DNA from: VXYL01 sp963665195
GTDB lineage: Bacteria > Pseudomonadota > Gammaproteobacteria > Pseudomonadales > Azotimanducaceae
Direction of reading: 5' to 3'
Assembly: GCA_963665195.1 (NCBI GenBank)
Contig: OY762070.1
Span: 4,154,001 to 4,218,000 of the forward strand
DNA: 64,000 bases
The notes under the pieces were generated by a model, which saw nothing but the letters and a program-made list of their open reading frames with translations, was not told the DNA's origin and ran no database searches. The translations under genes and the position numbers were made by a program. How positions within the stretch are numbered: the first letter of the stretch is position 1; each line of letters opens with the position of its first letter. Positions 41,287 through 50,530 of the stretch are shown one piece after another.

Positions 41287-42126
41287 ATGAACGAAGACGT
41301 CGAACTGCGCAACTACCTCTACGATCTGCACGGCTACATCGTCGTCGAGGACGTGCTGAGCGCCGAGCAGGTGGCGACGCTCAACGCCGTTCTGGACGAG
41401 CGCCTGCCCGAATTGCCGGACGACTGGGCCGAGCGCTGCAAGGAGAACCCGCGCGGCCCGTACGGAACGTATCGGTTCGGGATGGGGGGCGGCTCGTACG
41501 AATCGAGCCCCGGCTTCCTCGCCTGGGGCCAGCCGTTCGTGGACCTGATCGACCATCCGGTGACGATGGATGTGATGCGCAGCCAGCTCGGCGACTGCTT
41601 CCGCCTGGACCGCATCTTCGGCATGAGGATGCGCCAAGGCATGCCGAGCGGCCGCCTGCACTCGGACTACGGCGTCTCCGAACCCTTCAGCCGCGCCGAG
41701 CCGGGGAGATTTCATCCGCAGCCAGCCTACCAGGCGCTGCACGGCTTCGGCGTCGCGGCCTTCAATCTGACGGATTCCGGGCCGGAAACCGGGGGCCTCT
41801 GCTGCATTCCGGGAAGCCACAACAGCCACATCAAGCTGCCGAGGCAGATCAGGGCCGGCGAGTTCACGGATGTGGTGTGCGTGCCCCGGGCGCCTGCGGG
41901 GAGCGTGACGTTCTTCAGCGAAGCAACGACGCACGGCACGATGGCATGGCAGGCCAACCACGAGCGCCGCTCGCTGCTCTACAAGTACTGCGCCTCGCAG
42001 CTTACTTGGTCGCGCACGCGGGTGACGGCGCCGGCGGACGTGGAACTGACGGAGCGGCAGAAGCTGCTGCTCGCGGAGCCTGCGGGGGCGCATTGGTTCT
42101 TCCCGTCGTTGTTTGATGATGGGTGA
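41287..42126 (+). CDS. Phytanoyl-CoA dioxygenase (PhyH) family protein
   Basis: ATG 41287 lies 12 bases after the dehydrogenase stop, probably one operon. The 279-residue protein reads LYDLHGYIVVEDVLSAEQVA, the N-terminal PhyH motif. It has the iron ligands H-x-D in GRLHSDYG (residues ~124-127) and the distal His in ATTHGTMAW (~215), with a final Arg in ERRSLLYKY binding 2-oxoglutarate. These Fe(II)/2-oxoglutarate oxygenases hydroxylate a wide range of small molecules. The substrate cannot be read; a link to the upstream alcohol oxidation is plausible but not shown. Confidence 0.9.
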   Translation: MNEDVELRNYLYDLHGYIVVEDVLSAEQVATLNAVLDERLPELPDDWAERCKENPRGPYGTYRFGMGGGSYESSPGFLAWGQPFVDLIDHPVTMDVMRSQLGDCFRLDRIFGMRMRQGMPSGRLHSDYGVSEPFSRAEPGRFHPQPAYQALHGFGVAAFNLTDSGPETGGLCCIPGSHNSHIKLPRQIRAGEFTDVVCVPRAPAGSVTFFSEATTHGTMAWQANHERRSLLYKYCASQLTWSRTRVTAPADVELTERQKLLLAEPAGAHWFFPSLFDDG

Positions 42127-42235
42127 CTGTGCAGACGCCGCCAGCGGACGAGTTCGGGAGAACAGGGAGCCTGCCGATGTCTCTGCGCATTCCGGTTGCG
42201 CTATGATCGCATCGAATCGGCCCACGGGCGAATCC

Positions 42236-43744
42236 ATGCCTGCTCCGTATTGCCTTAGCGCTCGGGATTTCGGCCCCATTCTGGAAGCGGAGATCGAGCT
42301 TAGACCCCTCACCGTTTTCGTCGGCCCTAGCAACACCGGCAAGTCCTACCTCGCTGGCCTGCTTTACGCGCTTCACCGCACCTTTGGACCAGCGCTCGCA
42401 TATCCGGGAGGCAGTCCGCTCTTCTCAACGAACGACAGGTTCTGGCCGGGTGCCCTGACACTCAGCAATGGATTGCAGCAAGCCGCGAGTTCCTGGCTGT
42501 CGAACTGCGACCAACTGGCCGAAGGCGCACTTGCCCCGCCTGTGCCGCCTGAGATCGCCGACCGCGTCGCCTCGGCCTTCGACCAGGACCCGATCTTGAG
42601 TCGCCAAGTCGCGGGTGAGGTCGCCCGCTGCTTTCGCGTCGACGATGCTGCGAGCCTGCTCCGGCATGGCAGCGGGTCGGCACCTGTGGTCGATGTCTCT
42701 GTTCCGCATGGCGAGTGGGGAGACGCTCGCTTCACCACGGCACTCAGCCTCCGGCCGAAGGACACCGAGGTACGTCTACACCGGGAGCCGCTACGCCTCT
42801 CTGACAGTCAGCTACAGCGGCTCCGCGCAGAAGTAACCTTTTCAAGGCACCAAGACGAGCGGGACGCCGAAGTCGACGCTGACACCTTGGTTCGGTATCT
42901 CATGCGCCTTGCCTTCCACCATGCATTTGACCCTCTGTTGAACCACAATGCCTATTACTTGCCAGCTGATCGGACGGGTCTCATGCACAGCCACCATGTG
43001 GTTGTGAGCACGCTGCTGCAACGAGCGTCCTTAGCTGGGACTCGAGGCTCTGAAGCGGTGCCACCGATGCTCTCCGGCGTCATGGCCGACTTCCTAGATG
43101 TCCTCGTGACCCACATCAGCCAGATCGAGGGCCGTCGGTCCCAAGGCAAGACGGTCCCGCAATTCGCCGATGACCTAGAGCGAGAAGTCCTTGAAGGCGA
43201 GATCATGGTAGACGCAGGAGAGGTCCGCTACCCGGCTTTCTCATACCGACCGCTAGGATGGCAACGACGGTCAATCCCGCTCATGCGAGCTTCGTCCATG
43301 GTTTCCGAACTAGCGCCGGTTGTTCTCTACCTCAGGCACATCGTCCAACGGGGCGACCTCCTCATAGTCGAGGAGCCGGAGTCCCACCTGCACCCGGCCA
43401 AGCAGGCTGCGTTCGCCCGCGGGCTGGCTGCCATCGTCAGGGGCGGCGTGCGCGTAGTCATGACGACGCACAGCGAGTGGTTCCTCGAACAGATCGGCAA
43501 TCTTGTCCGGGCTTCCGCGCTGCCGCCAGAGAAGCGCGGTTCCATCAAGCAGGCGCTAGAACCGCAAGATGTCGGCGCGTGGCTCTTTAAGCGGAGTCCG
43601 AGCGGCGGAGGGTCAACGGTTGCCGAGATCAAGCTCGATCCAGAGACCGGCCTCTACCCGACAGACTACGGCGCTGTGAGCGATGCGCTCTACAATCAGC
43701 ATGCCGCCATCACCAACGTCCTTGAAGGCAATGCCGACGAATGA
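42236..43744 (+). CDS. AAA family ATPase (AAA_15/21, OLD/SMC-like), candidate defence ATPase
   Basis: A TATGAT box at 42202-42207 makes ATG 42236 (PAPYCLSARDFGPILEAEIE) the more likely start; ATG 42203 is an alternative. The protein is 502 residues. The P-loop VGPSNTGKSYLAG is at residues ~29-41, followed by a long helical insert. Walker B LLIVEEPESHLHPAKQ lies near 375 and the sensor VVMTTHSEWFLEQIGNL near 406. This is the ABC-ATPase-like layout of AAA_15/AAA_21 proteins, which include OLD nucleases and the ATPases of Septu- and retron-type defence, but there is no TOPRIM domain. The stop overlaps the next ATG (ATGA). It is probably the switch of a two-component unit whose effector is the downstream protein. 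Confidence 0.85.
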   Translation: MPAPYCLSARDFGPILEAEIELRPLTVFVGPSNTGKSYLAGLLYALHRTFGPALAYPGGSPLFSTNDRFWPGALTLSNGLQQAASSWLSNCDQLAEGALAPPVPPEIADRVASAFDQDPILSRQVAGEVARCFRVDDAASLLRHGSGSAPVVDVSVPHGEWGDARFTTALSLRPKDTEVRLHREPLRLSDSQLQRLRAEVTFSRHQDERDAEVDADTLVRYLMRLAFHHAFDPLLNHNAYYLPADRTGLMHSHHVVVSTLLQRASLAGTRGSEAVPPMLSGVMADFLDVLVTHISQIEGRRSQGKTVPQFADDLEREVLEGEIMVDAGEVRYPAFSYRPLGWQRRSIPLMRASSMVSELAPVVLYLRHIVQRGDLLIVEEPESHLHPAKQAAFARGLAAIVRGGVRVVMTTHSEWFLEQIGNLVRASALPPEKRGSIKQALEPQDVGAWLFKRSPSGGGSTVAEIKLDPETGLYPTDYGAVSDALYNQHAAITNVLEGNADE

Positions 43745-44211
43745 CCCAAGTCATCCCCCACGTCCGGCGCAGGTTGCCGGATGAGTGCTTCACGACGCGC
43801 TACGCCCGCGACGGCTGCTCCGTGTCCGTCGCCGGTGCGCCAACTCCCCATGTGGTCATCGACATGGACCACCCATCGCTGTCCATCACGAACGACACGC
43901 GCTGCGACTACCTGTTCCTGAGTGATGCCGACTCCGCACCATGCGTCGCACCCATCGAGATGAAAAGGGGCTCGCTGAGTGCCACCCATGTTGTCGATCA
44001 GCTACAAGCCGGAGCAGACCTTGCCGACAAGTGGCTGCCGCACCTTCCCCGATTCAAGCTGGTTCCGATTCTCGCGCACAACGGCCTCCCCAAGGCGGAA
44101 CGCGACCGCCTCAGAAAGGGGCGTGTTCGATTCAAAAGGCGCCGCGTCGTGCCGGTGGCCATTCGCTGCGGCAGCCCCATCGCGGCTCACCTGAACAGCC
44201 GGGCACCATGA
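43741..44211 (+). CDS. Small PD-(D/E)xK-like partner of the AAA ATPase
   Basis: ATG 43741 overlaps the ATPase stop by 4 bases. The 156-residue protein has RCDYLFLSDADS (residues ~54-65) and VAPIEMKRGSLSATHVVDQL (~70-90). An acidic residue, then E-x-K, and a helix ending in Q-L is the pattern of PD-(D/E)xK nuclease cores ('D.......vE.K........QL'). A basic tail (LRKGRVRFKRRRV) follows. No named family recognised. With the ATPase it makes a compact ATPase-nuclease pair similar in logic, though not in detail, to known two-gene anti-phage systems. Cleavage is inferred, not shown. Confidence 0.65.
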   Translation: MTQVIPHVRRRLPDECFTTRYARDGCSVSVAGAPTPHVVIDMDHPSLSITNDTRCDYLFLSDADSAPCVAPIEMKRGSLSATHVVDQLQAGADLADKWLPHLPRFKLVPILAHNGLPKAERDRLRKGRVRFKRRRVVPVAIRCGSPIAAHLNSRAP

Positions 44212-44398
44212 CCCGGCATCGTCCAAGGCTTGCTCAACGGAACGCTGCTGCGCCGCAAAGGGCCGCGAAGTCCGGCACGCTGTCGTGCTCGTGGCGGTGG
44301 GCGCCGAAAGCAGATCGAGGGGATGCCCAGGATCGCGCAGCGTGACGTTGGGTGGCCGGTCGTGACTCTGCGGTTTACGTGCGCTTGCATCCACCCGT

Positions 44399-45481
44399 TC
44401 AGGTCGCCAGTTGCCGCAGTTCCCGCACGATGTCCGAGTCCGCGCCGGCGATGCGTTCGACGTGGCCCCAGTTCTCCTCGCTGAGCACCGCACCGCACTC
44501 GATGAGGACGCGCAGCGACTTGGGTCGCCAGACGTGAATTGCGTAGCCCAAGGCGCTCTCCTCATGCGAGGGGTGCCCCCTCGCGCTCCCCGGCTGAGGG
44601 CTCTCGTGCGTCTGGCCTTCCAGCACTGCCGGATTTCCCCTGACGAATCGCCGCAGCGCCGCTTCGTCTTCGAGCACGATTGCCGCCTCCAAGGTCTGCT
44701 CTGCGCCGTGGCTCAAGAGCGCCTCGACGATCGCCTGGTCGCATTCTTGGGAGAGCATGTGCAGGCAGGCGGTGGAGAGCGCAGTCTGCCCATCCGCGCA
44801 GGCACGGTTCGCGTCCGCGCCGCGAGCAAGCAGCGTTCGGACGGCGGCGAGGCGGTTGTTTCTCGCAGCGTGGAAGAGCGCAGTGCGCCCTTTGACATCG
44901 GGGGCATCGAGCAGCGCGGGGGCTGCATCGAGTGCTTCTGCCAGCGCCCGCGCGTCGCCGAGCGCCGCCAGCGTCCAGAAGTCCACGGTTGCCCCGTGGG
45001 CGCGGAGCATGTCCACGATGTCGGTCGCGGCGGCCTCCTTCCACGGCCCTGCGTGCAATGCATGGGCGATTGGCGTCTGGCCGAAGGCGTCCACGGCGTC
45101 CACATCCGCCCCGCGCTCGCATAGCACCTTGGCCAGCGCCGTATTGCCCCGTTCGGCGGCGTGGTGCAGGGGCGTTGCGGCGTCTTCGTCAACGTCGAAG
45201 GGCGCGTCCGGGTTGGCCGCCAACAGCGCCTCGGCGCGCGCGTTCTCCATCAGCAGAGCGCAGGTGGCGAGGCTCGGCGCGACGCCCTGATCGAGCAGAT
45301 GCTGCACGGCGTCGGCATAGCGCTGCGTGCGCCCAGAGCAGCCGTAGAGCGCGATCTGCTGCAAGAGGCGGTCCGCTGCGGCCGGCGGCTGCTCGTTCCA
45401 AGCGATGGACTGCGCGAGCGAATGCACGCGCTCGGCGTTGCCGGACTCGATGGCGGCGATGAGAAGCTCGGAATCCGTCAC
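44399..45481 (-). CDS. Ankyrin-repeat protein
   Basis: ATG 45481 opens a 360-residue soluble protein with tandem ankyrin repeats: DAATPLHHAAERGNTALAKV then LCERGADVDAVDAFGQTPIA, VKGRTALFHAARNNRLAAVR then TLLARGADANRACADGQTAL and CLHMLSQECDQAIVEALLSH, which carry the G-x-TPLHxAA..G and LL..GA. signatures. It has no signal peptide or transmembrane segment. Ankyrin proteins are abundant in host-associated bacteria, where some are secreted and act on eukaryotic partners; a purely internal role is equally possible. It stands alone, divergent from the MFS gene at 45566. The 3' side (44212-44398) shows no gene. Confidence 0.9.
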   Translation of the reverse strand: MTDSELLIAAIESGNAERVHSLAQSIAWNEQPPAAADRLLQQIALYGCSGRTQRYADAVQHLLDQGVAPSLATCALLMENARAEALLAANPDAPFDVDEDAATPLHHAAERGNTALAKVLCERGADVDAVDAFGQTPIAHALHAGPWKEAAATDIVDMLRAHGATVDFWTLAALGDARALAEALDAAPALLDAPDVKGRTALFHAARNNRLAAVRTLLARGADANRACADGQTALSTACLHMLSQECDQAIVEALLSHGAEQTLEAAIVLEDEAALRRFVRGNPAVLEGQTHESPQPGSARGHPSHEESALGYAIHVWRPKSLRVLIECGAVLSEENWGHVERIAGADSDIVRELRQLAT

Positions 45482-45565
45482 GGCGGCAGCGCAAACTCTT
45501 TAAGTGACGTTGGATGCCTGACAACATACCATCGTTGGCCGCTTGGGATGGGGAGCGTTGAGCGC

Positions 45566-47089
45566 ATGGCAGAGGCAATCGCGGGGTCGGATCGACGCCC
45601 GCTCACCAAGGGCGACTACGCTGCCTACGCGGCGCCAGCGGCGCCGCTGGCGTTGTCCGGGCTGCCGATCGCCGTCTACCTGCCGGCGATCTACGGCGAC
45701 TCGGAGGGCTTCGGGCTGTCCTTGGCGGTGGTCGGCACGCTGCTGGCGCTGTCGCGCATTTCGGATGTGGTGACCGATCCTTTGATCGGCTATCTGTCCG
45801 ACAAGTGGAAGACGCGCTGGGGCCGACGCAAGCCCTGGGTGCTGGTCGGCACGCCCATCTTCGCCGCTGGCATGTGGTATCTCTTCATGCCGCCGTTCGA
45901 GTTCAGCGACATCACCTTCCTCGGCTGGACCTTTTCCAACGGCTACGTCTGGATGTTCTTGGCGCTGACCGTGTTCTACCTCGGCTCCACCATCAAGGAC
46001 GTGCCGTTCACGGCCTGGGGCGCTGAACTGTCGAGCGACTACAACGAGCGCACCCTCATCATGAGCTGGAAGGAGTTCCTCGGCGTCGCCGGAGGGGCGC
46101 TGTCCGCGTTCATTCCGGCCATCATCCTCTTCTTCGGCTACGACAAGCCCACCGAAGCGGTGTTCGCGCTGGTGCTGGTCATGTGCATCGCCATGCCGAT
46201 CATCAACATAAACTGCCTGGTCAAGGTCCCGGAGTGGCGCCAGGTGGAGGTGGCGAAACGCATCGGGCTGATCGATGGCCTGCGCATCGTTTCGAAGAAT
46301 CGGCCGTACATCTACCTTGTGGTCGTGTTCGCGTTCGGAGCGATCGGCTCTGCGATGACGAACAGCCTGTCGTTTTTCTTCGTCAAGCACGTGCTGGTGG
46401 CCGGGGAACTCTACGGGCTGTACCTCGCGCCGTACTTCCTCTGCCAGGCCGCCGCCATCCCGATCTGGTTCAAGCTCTCACGGCGCATCGGCAAGCACAA
46501 GGCCACCATGTGGGCGGTGGGCTGGTACGCGCTCTGGTCCTCGTTCATTCCGTTGATCGCGATCACGCCGATGGCGTGGTACACGGCATTCGAGATTCCG
46601 CAGTATCTGGGCTTCTTGCCGGCGGCGTGGGAGGCGGGGGCGCAGGCTCATCTGGCAGACATCGAAACGGGGAAGTTCCTGTTCTTCATCGTCATCATGT
46701 GCCTTAAGGGCTCTGCGATCGGGGCGTTGTCGGCGCTGCCGTTCGCCATGTGCGCGGACGTGATCGACGTCGACACGCTGGAGACGGGGCAGCGACGCGC
46801 CGGGGCATTCATGGCGATCTGGTCGATGGTCCGCAAGGCGGCCTACGCGCTCGGCATCGCGATCGGTCTGTGGCTGGTGGTCTACTGGGACTTCGATGCG
46901 CTGGCCGATCCGCGCACGGCGCCCAACTCGGAGTTCGCCCTGCTGATGCTCGCCTGCACCTACTCGGTGATCCCGGCGCTCTTCAAGTTCATTGGCATGC
47001 CGCTCCTGTGGATCTACCCGCTGACAGAGAAGAAGCTCGCCGAGGTGCAGGCGGACATCAACAAGCGGCACGGCATCGGCGGCGCTTAG
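45566..47089 (+). CDS. GPH-type MFS sugar:cation symporter
   Basis: I choose ATG 45566 (GGGGAG ten bases upstream); ATG 45548 would add six residues. About 507 residues with twelve membrane helices. The N-terminal half has the GPH/MelB markers SRISDVVTDPLIGYLSDKWK and TRWGRRKPWVLVG, the loop between helices 2 and 3 with the cation-binding Asp. C-terminally it has MAIWSMVRKAAYALGIAIGL. Members carry glycosides, pentoses or glucuronides with Na+ or H+. It is followed after 15 bases by the YejA-like binding protein on the same strand, so the two are likely co-transcribed, though they serve different transporter types. Confidence 0.9.
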   Translation: MAEAIAGSDRRPLTKGDYAAYAAPAAPLALSGLPIAVYLPAIYGDSEGFGLSLAVVGTLLALSRISDVVTDPLIGYLSDKWKTRWGRRKPWVLVGTPIFAAGMWYLFMPPFEFSDITFLGWTFSNGYVWMFLALTVFYLGSTIKDVPFTAWGAELSSDYNERTLIMSWKEFLGVAGGALSAFIPAIILFFGYDKPTEAVFALVLVMCIAMPIININCLVKVPEWRQVEVAKRIGLIDGLRIVSKNRPYIYLVVVFAFGAIGSAMTNSLSFFFVKHVLVAGELYGLYLAPYFLCQAAAIPIWFKLSRRIGKHKATMWAVGWYALWSSFIPLIAITPMAWYTAFEIPQYLGFLPAAWEAGAQAHLADIETGKFLFFIVIMCLKGSAIGALSALPFAMCADVIDVDTLETGQRRAGAFMAIWSMVRKAAYALGIAIGLWLVVYWDFDALADPRTAPNSEFALLMLACTYSVIPALFKFIGMPLLWIYPLTEKKLAEVQADINKRHGIGGA

Positions 47090-47104
47090 CGGCTCGCGCC
47101 CCTG

Positions 47105-48988
47105 ATGGCGAAGGCGATGGCGCTGCTGCGGTCGCTGGCCCTAGGGGCGCTGCTCGGCGCCTCGCCTTCGGCGCTGGCCGAGGACCGGTTGGAGTTCCGC
47201 CACGGCCTGTCGTACTTCGGCACGCTGAAGTACCCGCCGGACTTCGCGCACTTCGAGTGGGCCGATCCGAACGCGGTGAAGGGCGGCACGCTGCGGCTCT
47301 CGGCCGTGGGCCGCTTCGACACCTTCAATCCGCTCATCGAGAAGGGCCGCGCGCCGGTCGGCGTCGAGAACTTCGGCGATGGCAACATCCTCTACGACCG
47401 GCTGATGCAGCCCACCGCGGATCGCCCGGCAGAGAAGTACGGGCGCTTGGCCGAGACCGTGGCTGTGGCGGACGACCTCTCTTGGGTCGCCTTCCGCCTG
47501 CGCCGAAGCGCCTACTTCCACGACGGCGTTCCCATCACTGCCCACGATGTGAAGTTCACCTTCGACCAGATCAAGGAGCATGGCGGGCCGAGCCTCAAGA
47601 CCATCTACCGGGACGTCACCCACGCAACGCTCGATGGCGATTACGAAATCGTGTTCCACGTCCGCGAAGGGGCGTCAATGAATCTCAACGTCGCGCTCTA
47701 TCTGGGGAGTCTGTACGCGCTGCCGCGACACTACTGGGCGAGCCGGGAGTTCGACCGCACCACCACCGAGCCACCCCTCGGCAGCGGTCCGTACCGGATT
47801 CGGGAGGCGAGAGATGGCAAGCAGATCGTCTACGAGCGCGTGGCGGACTACTGGGGCCGGGACCTCCCAGTGAACGCCGGCCGCTACAACTTCGACGCAG
47901 TGAGCTACGACTACTATCTGGACAAGCATGTGCAGAAGGAGTCGCTGAAGGGCGACGTCTTCGACGTGCTCTTGGAGGACGTGGCCAAGGATTGGTACAA
48001 CAACTACAACATCGACGAGGTGGAGCGGGGGTTCCTGGTCAAGGAGCTGATCCTGCACCGCAACCCGGCGGGCTTTCCCGTCGCCTTCATGTGGAATCTG
48101 CGCCAGAGCGTCTTCGACGACGTGCGCGTGCGCGAGGCGCTGTGGTGGCTGTACGACTTCGAGTGGTCCAACCGCGTCCTCTATCACGACTTCTATCTGC
48201 GCGCCGACAGCTACTTCACCAATACCGAGCTGGCGCACAACGGCACGCTGCCGTCCGCTGCGGAGCTTGAGATTCTGGAGCCGTATCGCGGGCGCATCCC
48301 GGAGCGCGTCTTCACCGATGTCTACCGGATGCCGCAAAACGCCGGACGTGGCGTGCCGCGGGAGATCTTCCGGCGCGCCGAGCGGCTGCTCGCCGCCGCC
48401 GGCTGGGTGCTGGACGAGAACGGCCATCGGGTTCACGAAGACACCGGGGAACGCTTCGCGCTCGACTTCATGTACGCGGGCGATCATCTGGAGCGCGTCG
48501 GCCTGCCCTATGTGATGACGTTGCAGAAGATGGGCATCGCCATCAGCGCCCGCACCATCGAACCTTCCAACTACGTCAGCCGTCTGCGGCGGCGCAAGTT
48601 CGACGCCAGCATTCTCGGCATCGGCGGCAGCCTGACGCCCGGCGTGGAACTGCGCAACAACTACGGCTCCGTCGCCGCCGACATCGATTCGTCCGGCAAC
48701 TTCATGGGCGTCAAGAATCCGGTGGTGGACGAACTCATCGAGAAAGTGATCGCCGCCGACACGCGGGAGGTCATGATCGCGGCGGCGCGAGCGCTGGACC
48801 GCGTCATGCTCTGGAACTTCTACGGCATCCCCGGCTTCTACGCGCCGGGCTATCGCTTCATCTACTGGGACCGATTCTCGCGCCCGGCCTACACGGGCCA
48901 GTACCGGCCCGGATTCCCGGATACTTGGTGGTGGGATGAAGCGAAAGCCAGCGCGCTCGAAGCTGCCCGCATCAGCAGTGGTCCGTGA
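47105..48988 (+). CDS. Extracellular solute-binding protein family 5 (YejA-like)
   Basis: ATG 47105 opens 627 residues starting with a signal peptide (LLRSLALGALLGASPSALA, likely cut before Glu26). The mature part has DPNAVKGGTLRLSAVGRFDT, DTFNPLIEKGRAP and FHDGVPITAHDVKFTFDQIK, the SBP_bac_5 signature, and a long C-terminal region (RRKFDASILGIGGSLTPGVE, GIPGFYAPGYRFIYWDRFSR) that marks the longer YejA/oligopeptide-type members. It binds peptides or similar solutes in the periplasm for an ABC importer. No yejB/E/F permease or ATPase genes lie near. Its last 17 bases overlap the convergent decarboxylase gene. Confidence 0.9.
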   Translation: MAKAMALLRSLALGALLGASPSALAEDRLEFRHGLSYFGTLKYPPDFAHFEWADPNAVKGGTLRLSAVGRFDTFNPLIEKGRAPVGVENFGDGNILYDRLMQPTADRPAEKYGRLAETVAVADDLSWVAFRLRRSAYFHDGVPITAHDVKFTFDQIKEHGGPSLKTIYRDVTHATLDGDYEIVFHVREGASMNLNVALYLGSLYALPRHYWASREFDRTTTEPPLGSGPYRIREARDGKQIVYERVADYWGRDLPVNAGRYNFDAVSYDYYLDKHVQKESLKGDVFDVLLEDVAKDWYNNYNIDEVERGFLVKELILHRNPAGFPVAFMWNLRQSVFDDVRVREALWWLYDFEWSNRVLYHDFYLRADSYFTNTELAHNGTLPSAAELEILEPYRGRIPERVFTDVYRMPQNAGRGVPREIFRRAERLLAAAGWVLDENGHRVHEDTGERFALDFMYAGDHLERVGLPYVMTLQKMGIAISARTIEPSNYVSRLRRRKFDASILGIGGSLTPGVELRNNYGSVAADIDSSGNFMGVKNPVVDELIEKVIAADTREVMIAAARALDRVMLWNFYGIPGFYAPGYRFIYWDRFSRPAYTGQYRPGFPDTWWWDEAKASALEAARISSGP

Positions 48989-50528
48989 ACCGCCGCTGAT
49001 CCTTGTGCCGCAAGTGATGCATCTCGAACTCCAGCCGATTGGTGGCTGCCACCGAGTCGAGGAACTCCAGCGTCATGCCGATGGACTCAAGCAGGTGCTT
49101 GGCCATGTTCCGCGTCAGGTTGCTCTTCACCACGATGCGGAACATCGATGAGCGGGGATCGGCATCGAAGAACAGCGGCACGCCCTCGCCGGCGAGCGGG
49201 TCTTCGTACTCCATGCGGTAGCTGCCGACGTACCAGTGGTGCTGCGAGAGCACGTGCTGGAAGTCCACGTCGTCGTAGCCGAGGCCGCAAGCCGGGTTAA
49301 GCATTGCCGTCACTACCGGGAGACAACCGTCGTCGCCGTCGTCGAGCAGCAGGAAGCGCGGCTCGCCGTCCACCGTCATTTCGCGCAAGCCCTGGCGCAG
49401 GAAGCGGGCGTTCGCCATCATGTTGTCGCAGACTTGGCGGTAGCCGGACATGCCGAAGTGCAGCAGCTTGTAGTACTGCGCGTACACGCCCGCCGCGGGC
49501 CTCGAGAAGTTCAGGGTATAGGACTCCGCCTTGCCGCCGAGATAGGTGATGGAGATGGCGACGTGGTCGCTCAAGTCCTCGCGCTGCCGCCACACCACCC
49601 AGCCGGTGCCGCAGATGGATTCGCCGTACTTGTGGCCACTGGTTGAGATGGACAGCACGTTCGGCACCCGGAAATCCCAAGGCGGTACCTCTTCCTGGAA
49701 AGGCGCGATGAAGCCGCCGGATGCGGCATCGACGTGGATGCCCACTTGGAAGCCGTGCGCGGCGTTGACTTCGTCGATGACATCGCTCACGGCCTGCACG
49801 GGGTCGTACTGGCCACCGTAGTGGTTGCCCATGATGCACACGACGCCCATCGTCTTCTCGTCGATGGCGTCGCGGACGGCCTCGGGATCCAGCCGGAACG
49901 TATCCACCGACGGCGCGATGATCCGCGGCGCCACGTCCATGTACTTGAAGAGCTTCTCCCAGGCAGCCTGGAAGCAGCTCGAGATGATGAGGTTGGGCCG
50001 GGCGCTCAGCACTTCGTCGGCGGTCAGGCCATGGCGCGCGGCGTACCACTTGCGCCAGCGGAACTTGAGCGCGAGGCCCGACAGCAGGCAGGCTTCGGTG
50101 GAACCCACCGTGCCAGCCCCGGGCGCGACGCCGTATTCCTCGAAATCGTCTCCCGCTGGGCAGTGCCAGAGATTGGCGATCATGTTCACCGCGGTGTCGT
50201 GCAGCTTGTAGGACTGCGGGTAGACGGTCTGGTCCGCCAGATTCACGCGCAGCCCCATGGCGGCGATGCGCTCCTCCTCCGGGTCCAGGCTGACATTGAC
50301 GTAGGAGGACGTGTTCAGCCGATGGTCGAAGTCGAGCGTATGCGCGTTCTCGATCATCAGCCGCACGGCGGTGCCGTCCAGCCCGTCGTCCGGGATCTGG
50401 CGCACGTTGAACCAGTCCCGCTGCGCCAGCATCGAGTTGTAGTAGCCGCTGCCGCCGGCTTCGAGATTCTCCAGCTTCGTCCTGAGCCGCTCGACCTCCT
50501 CCTTGAGGGCGACGACGTCCTCGGCCAC
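48972..50528 (-). CDS. PLP-dependent decarboxylase, glutamate decarboxylase type
   Basis: GTG 50528 lies 2 bases after the amidohydrolase stop, so the two are a tight operon; 518 residues. It begins with a predicted coiled-coil (AEDVVALKEEVERLRTKLEN), then the group II PLP decarboxylase domain: GAGTVGSTEACLLSGLALKF, IIGHVDAASGGF-type region (VGIHVDAASGGFIAPFQEEV) and the Schiff-base lysine in STSGHKYGESICGTGW (~299). The sequence is closest in pattern to glutamate decarboxylases (GadA/GadB). It would decarboxylate an acidic amino acid or aromatic relative. Pairing with a D-aminoacylase gene suggests N-acyl amino-acid catabolism, which is inference. Confidence 0.85.
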   Translation of the reverse strand: MAEDVVALKEEVERLRTKLENLEAGGSGYYNSMLAQRDWFNVRQIPDDGLDGTAVRLMIENAHTLDFDHRLNTSSYVNVSLDPEEERIAAMGLRVNLADQTVYPQSYKLHDTAVNMIANLWHCPAGDDFEEYGVAPGAGTVGSTEACLLSGLALKFRWRKWYAARHGLTADEVLSARPNLIISSCFQAAWEKLFKYMDVAPRIIAPSVDTFRLDPEAVRDAIDEKTMGVVCIMGNHYGGQYDPVQAVSDVIDEVNAAHGFQVGIHVDAASGGFIAPFQEEVPPWDFRVPNVLSISTSGHKYGESICGTGWVVWRQREDLSDHVAISITYLGGKAESYTLNFSRPAAGVYAQYYKLLHFGMSGYRQVCDNMMANARFLRQGLREMTVDGEPRFLLLDDGDDGCLPVVTAMLNPACGLGYDDVDFQHVLSQHHWYVGSYRMEYEDPLAGEGVPLFFDADPRSSMFRIVVKSNLTRNMAKHLLESIGMTLEFLDSVAATNRLEFEMHHLRHKDQRRFTDHC

Positions 50529-50530
50529 CG

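Noticed and set aside
45189..45578. Minus-strand frame spanning the ankyrin and symporter starts
   Set aside because: Shadow frame over the divergent intergenic region.
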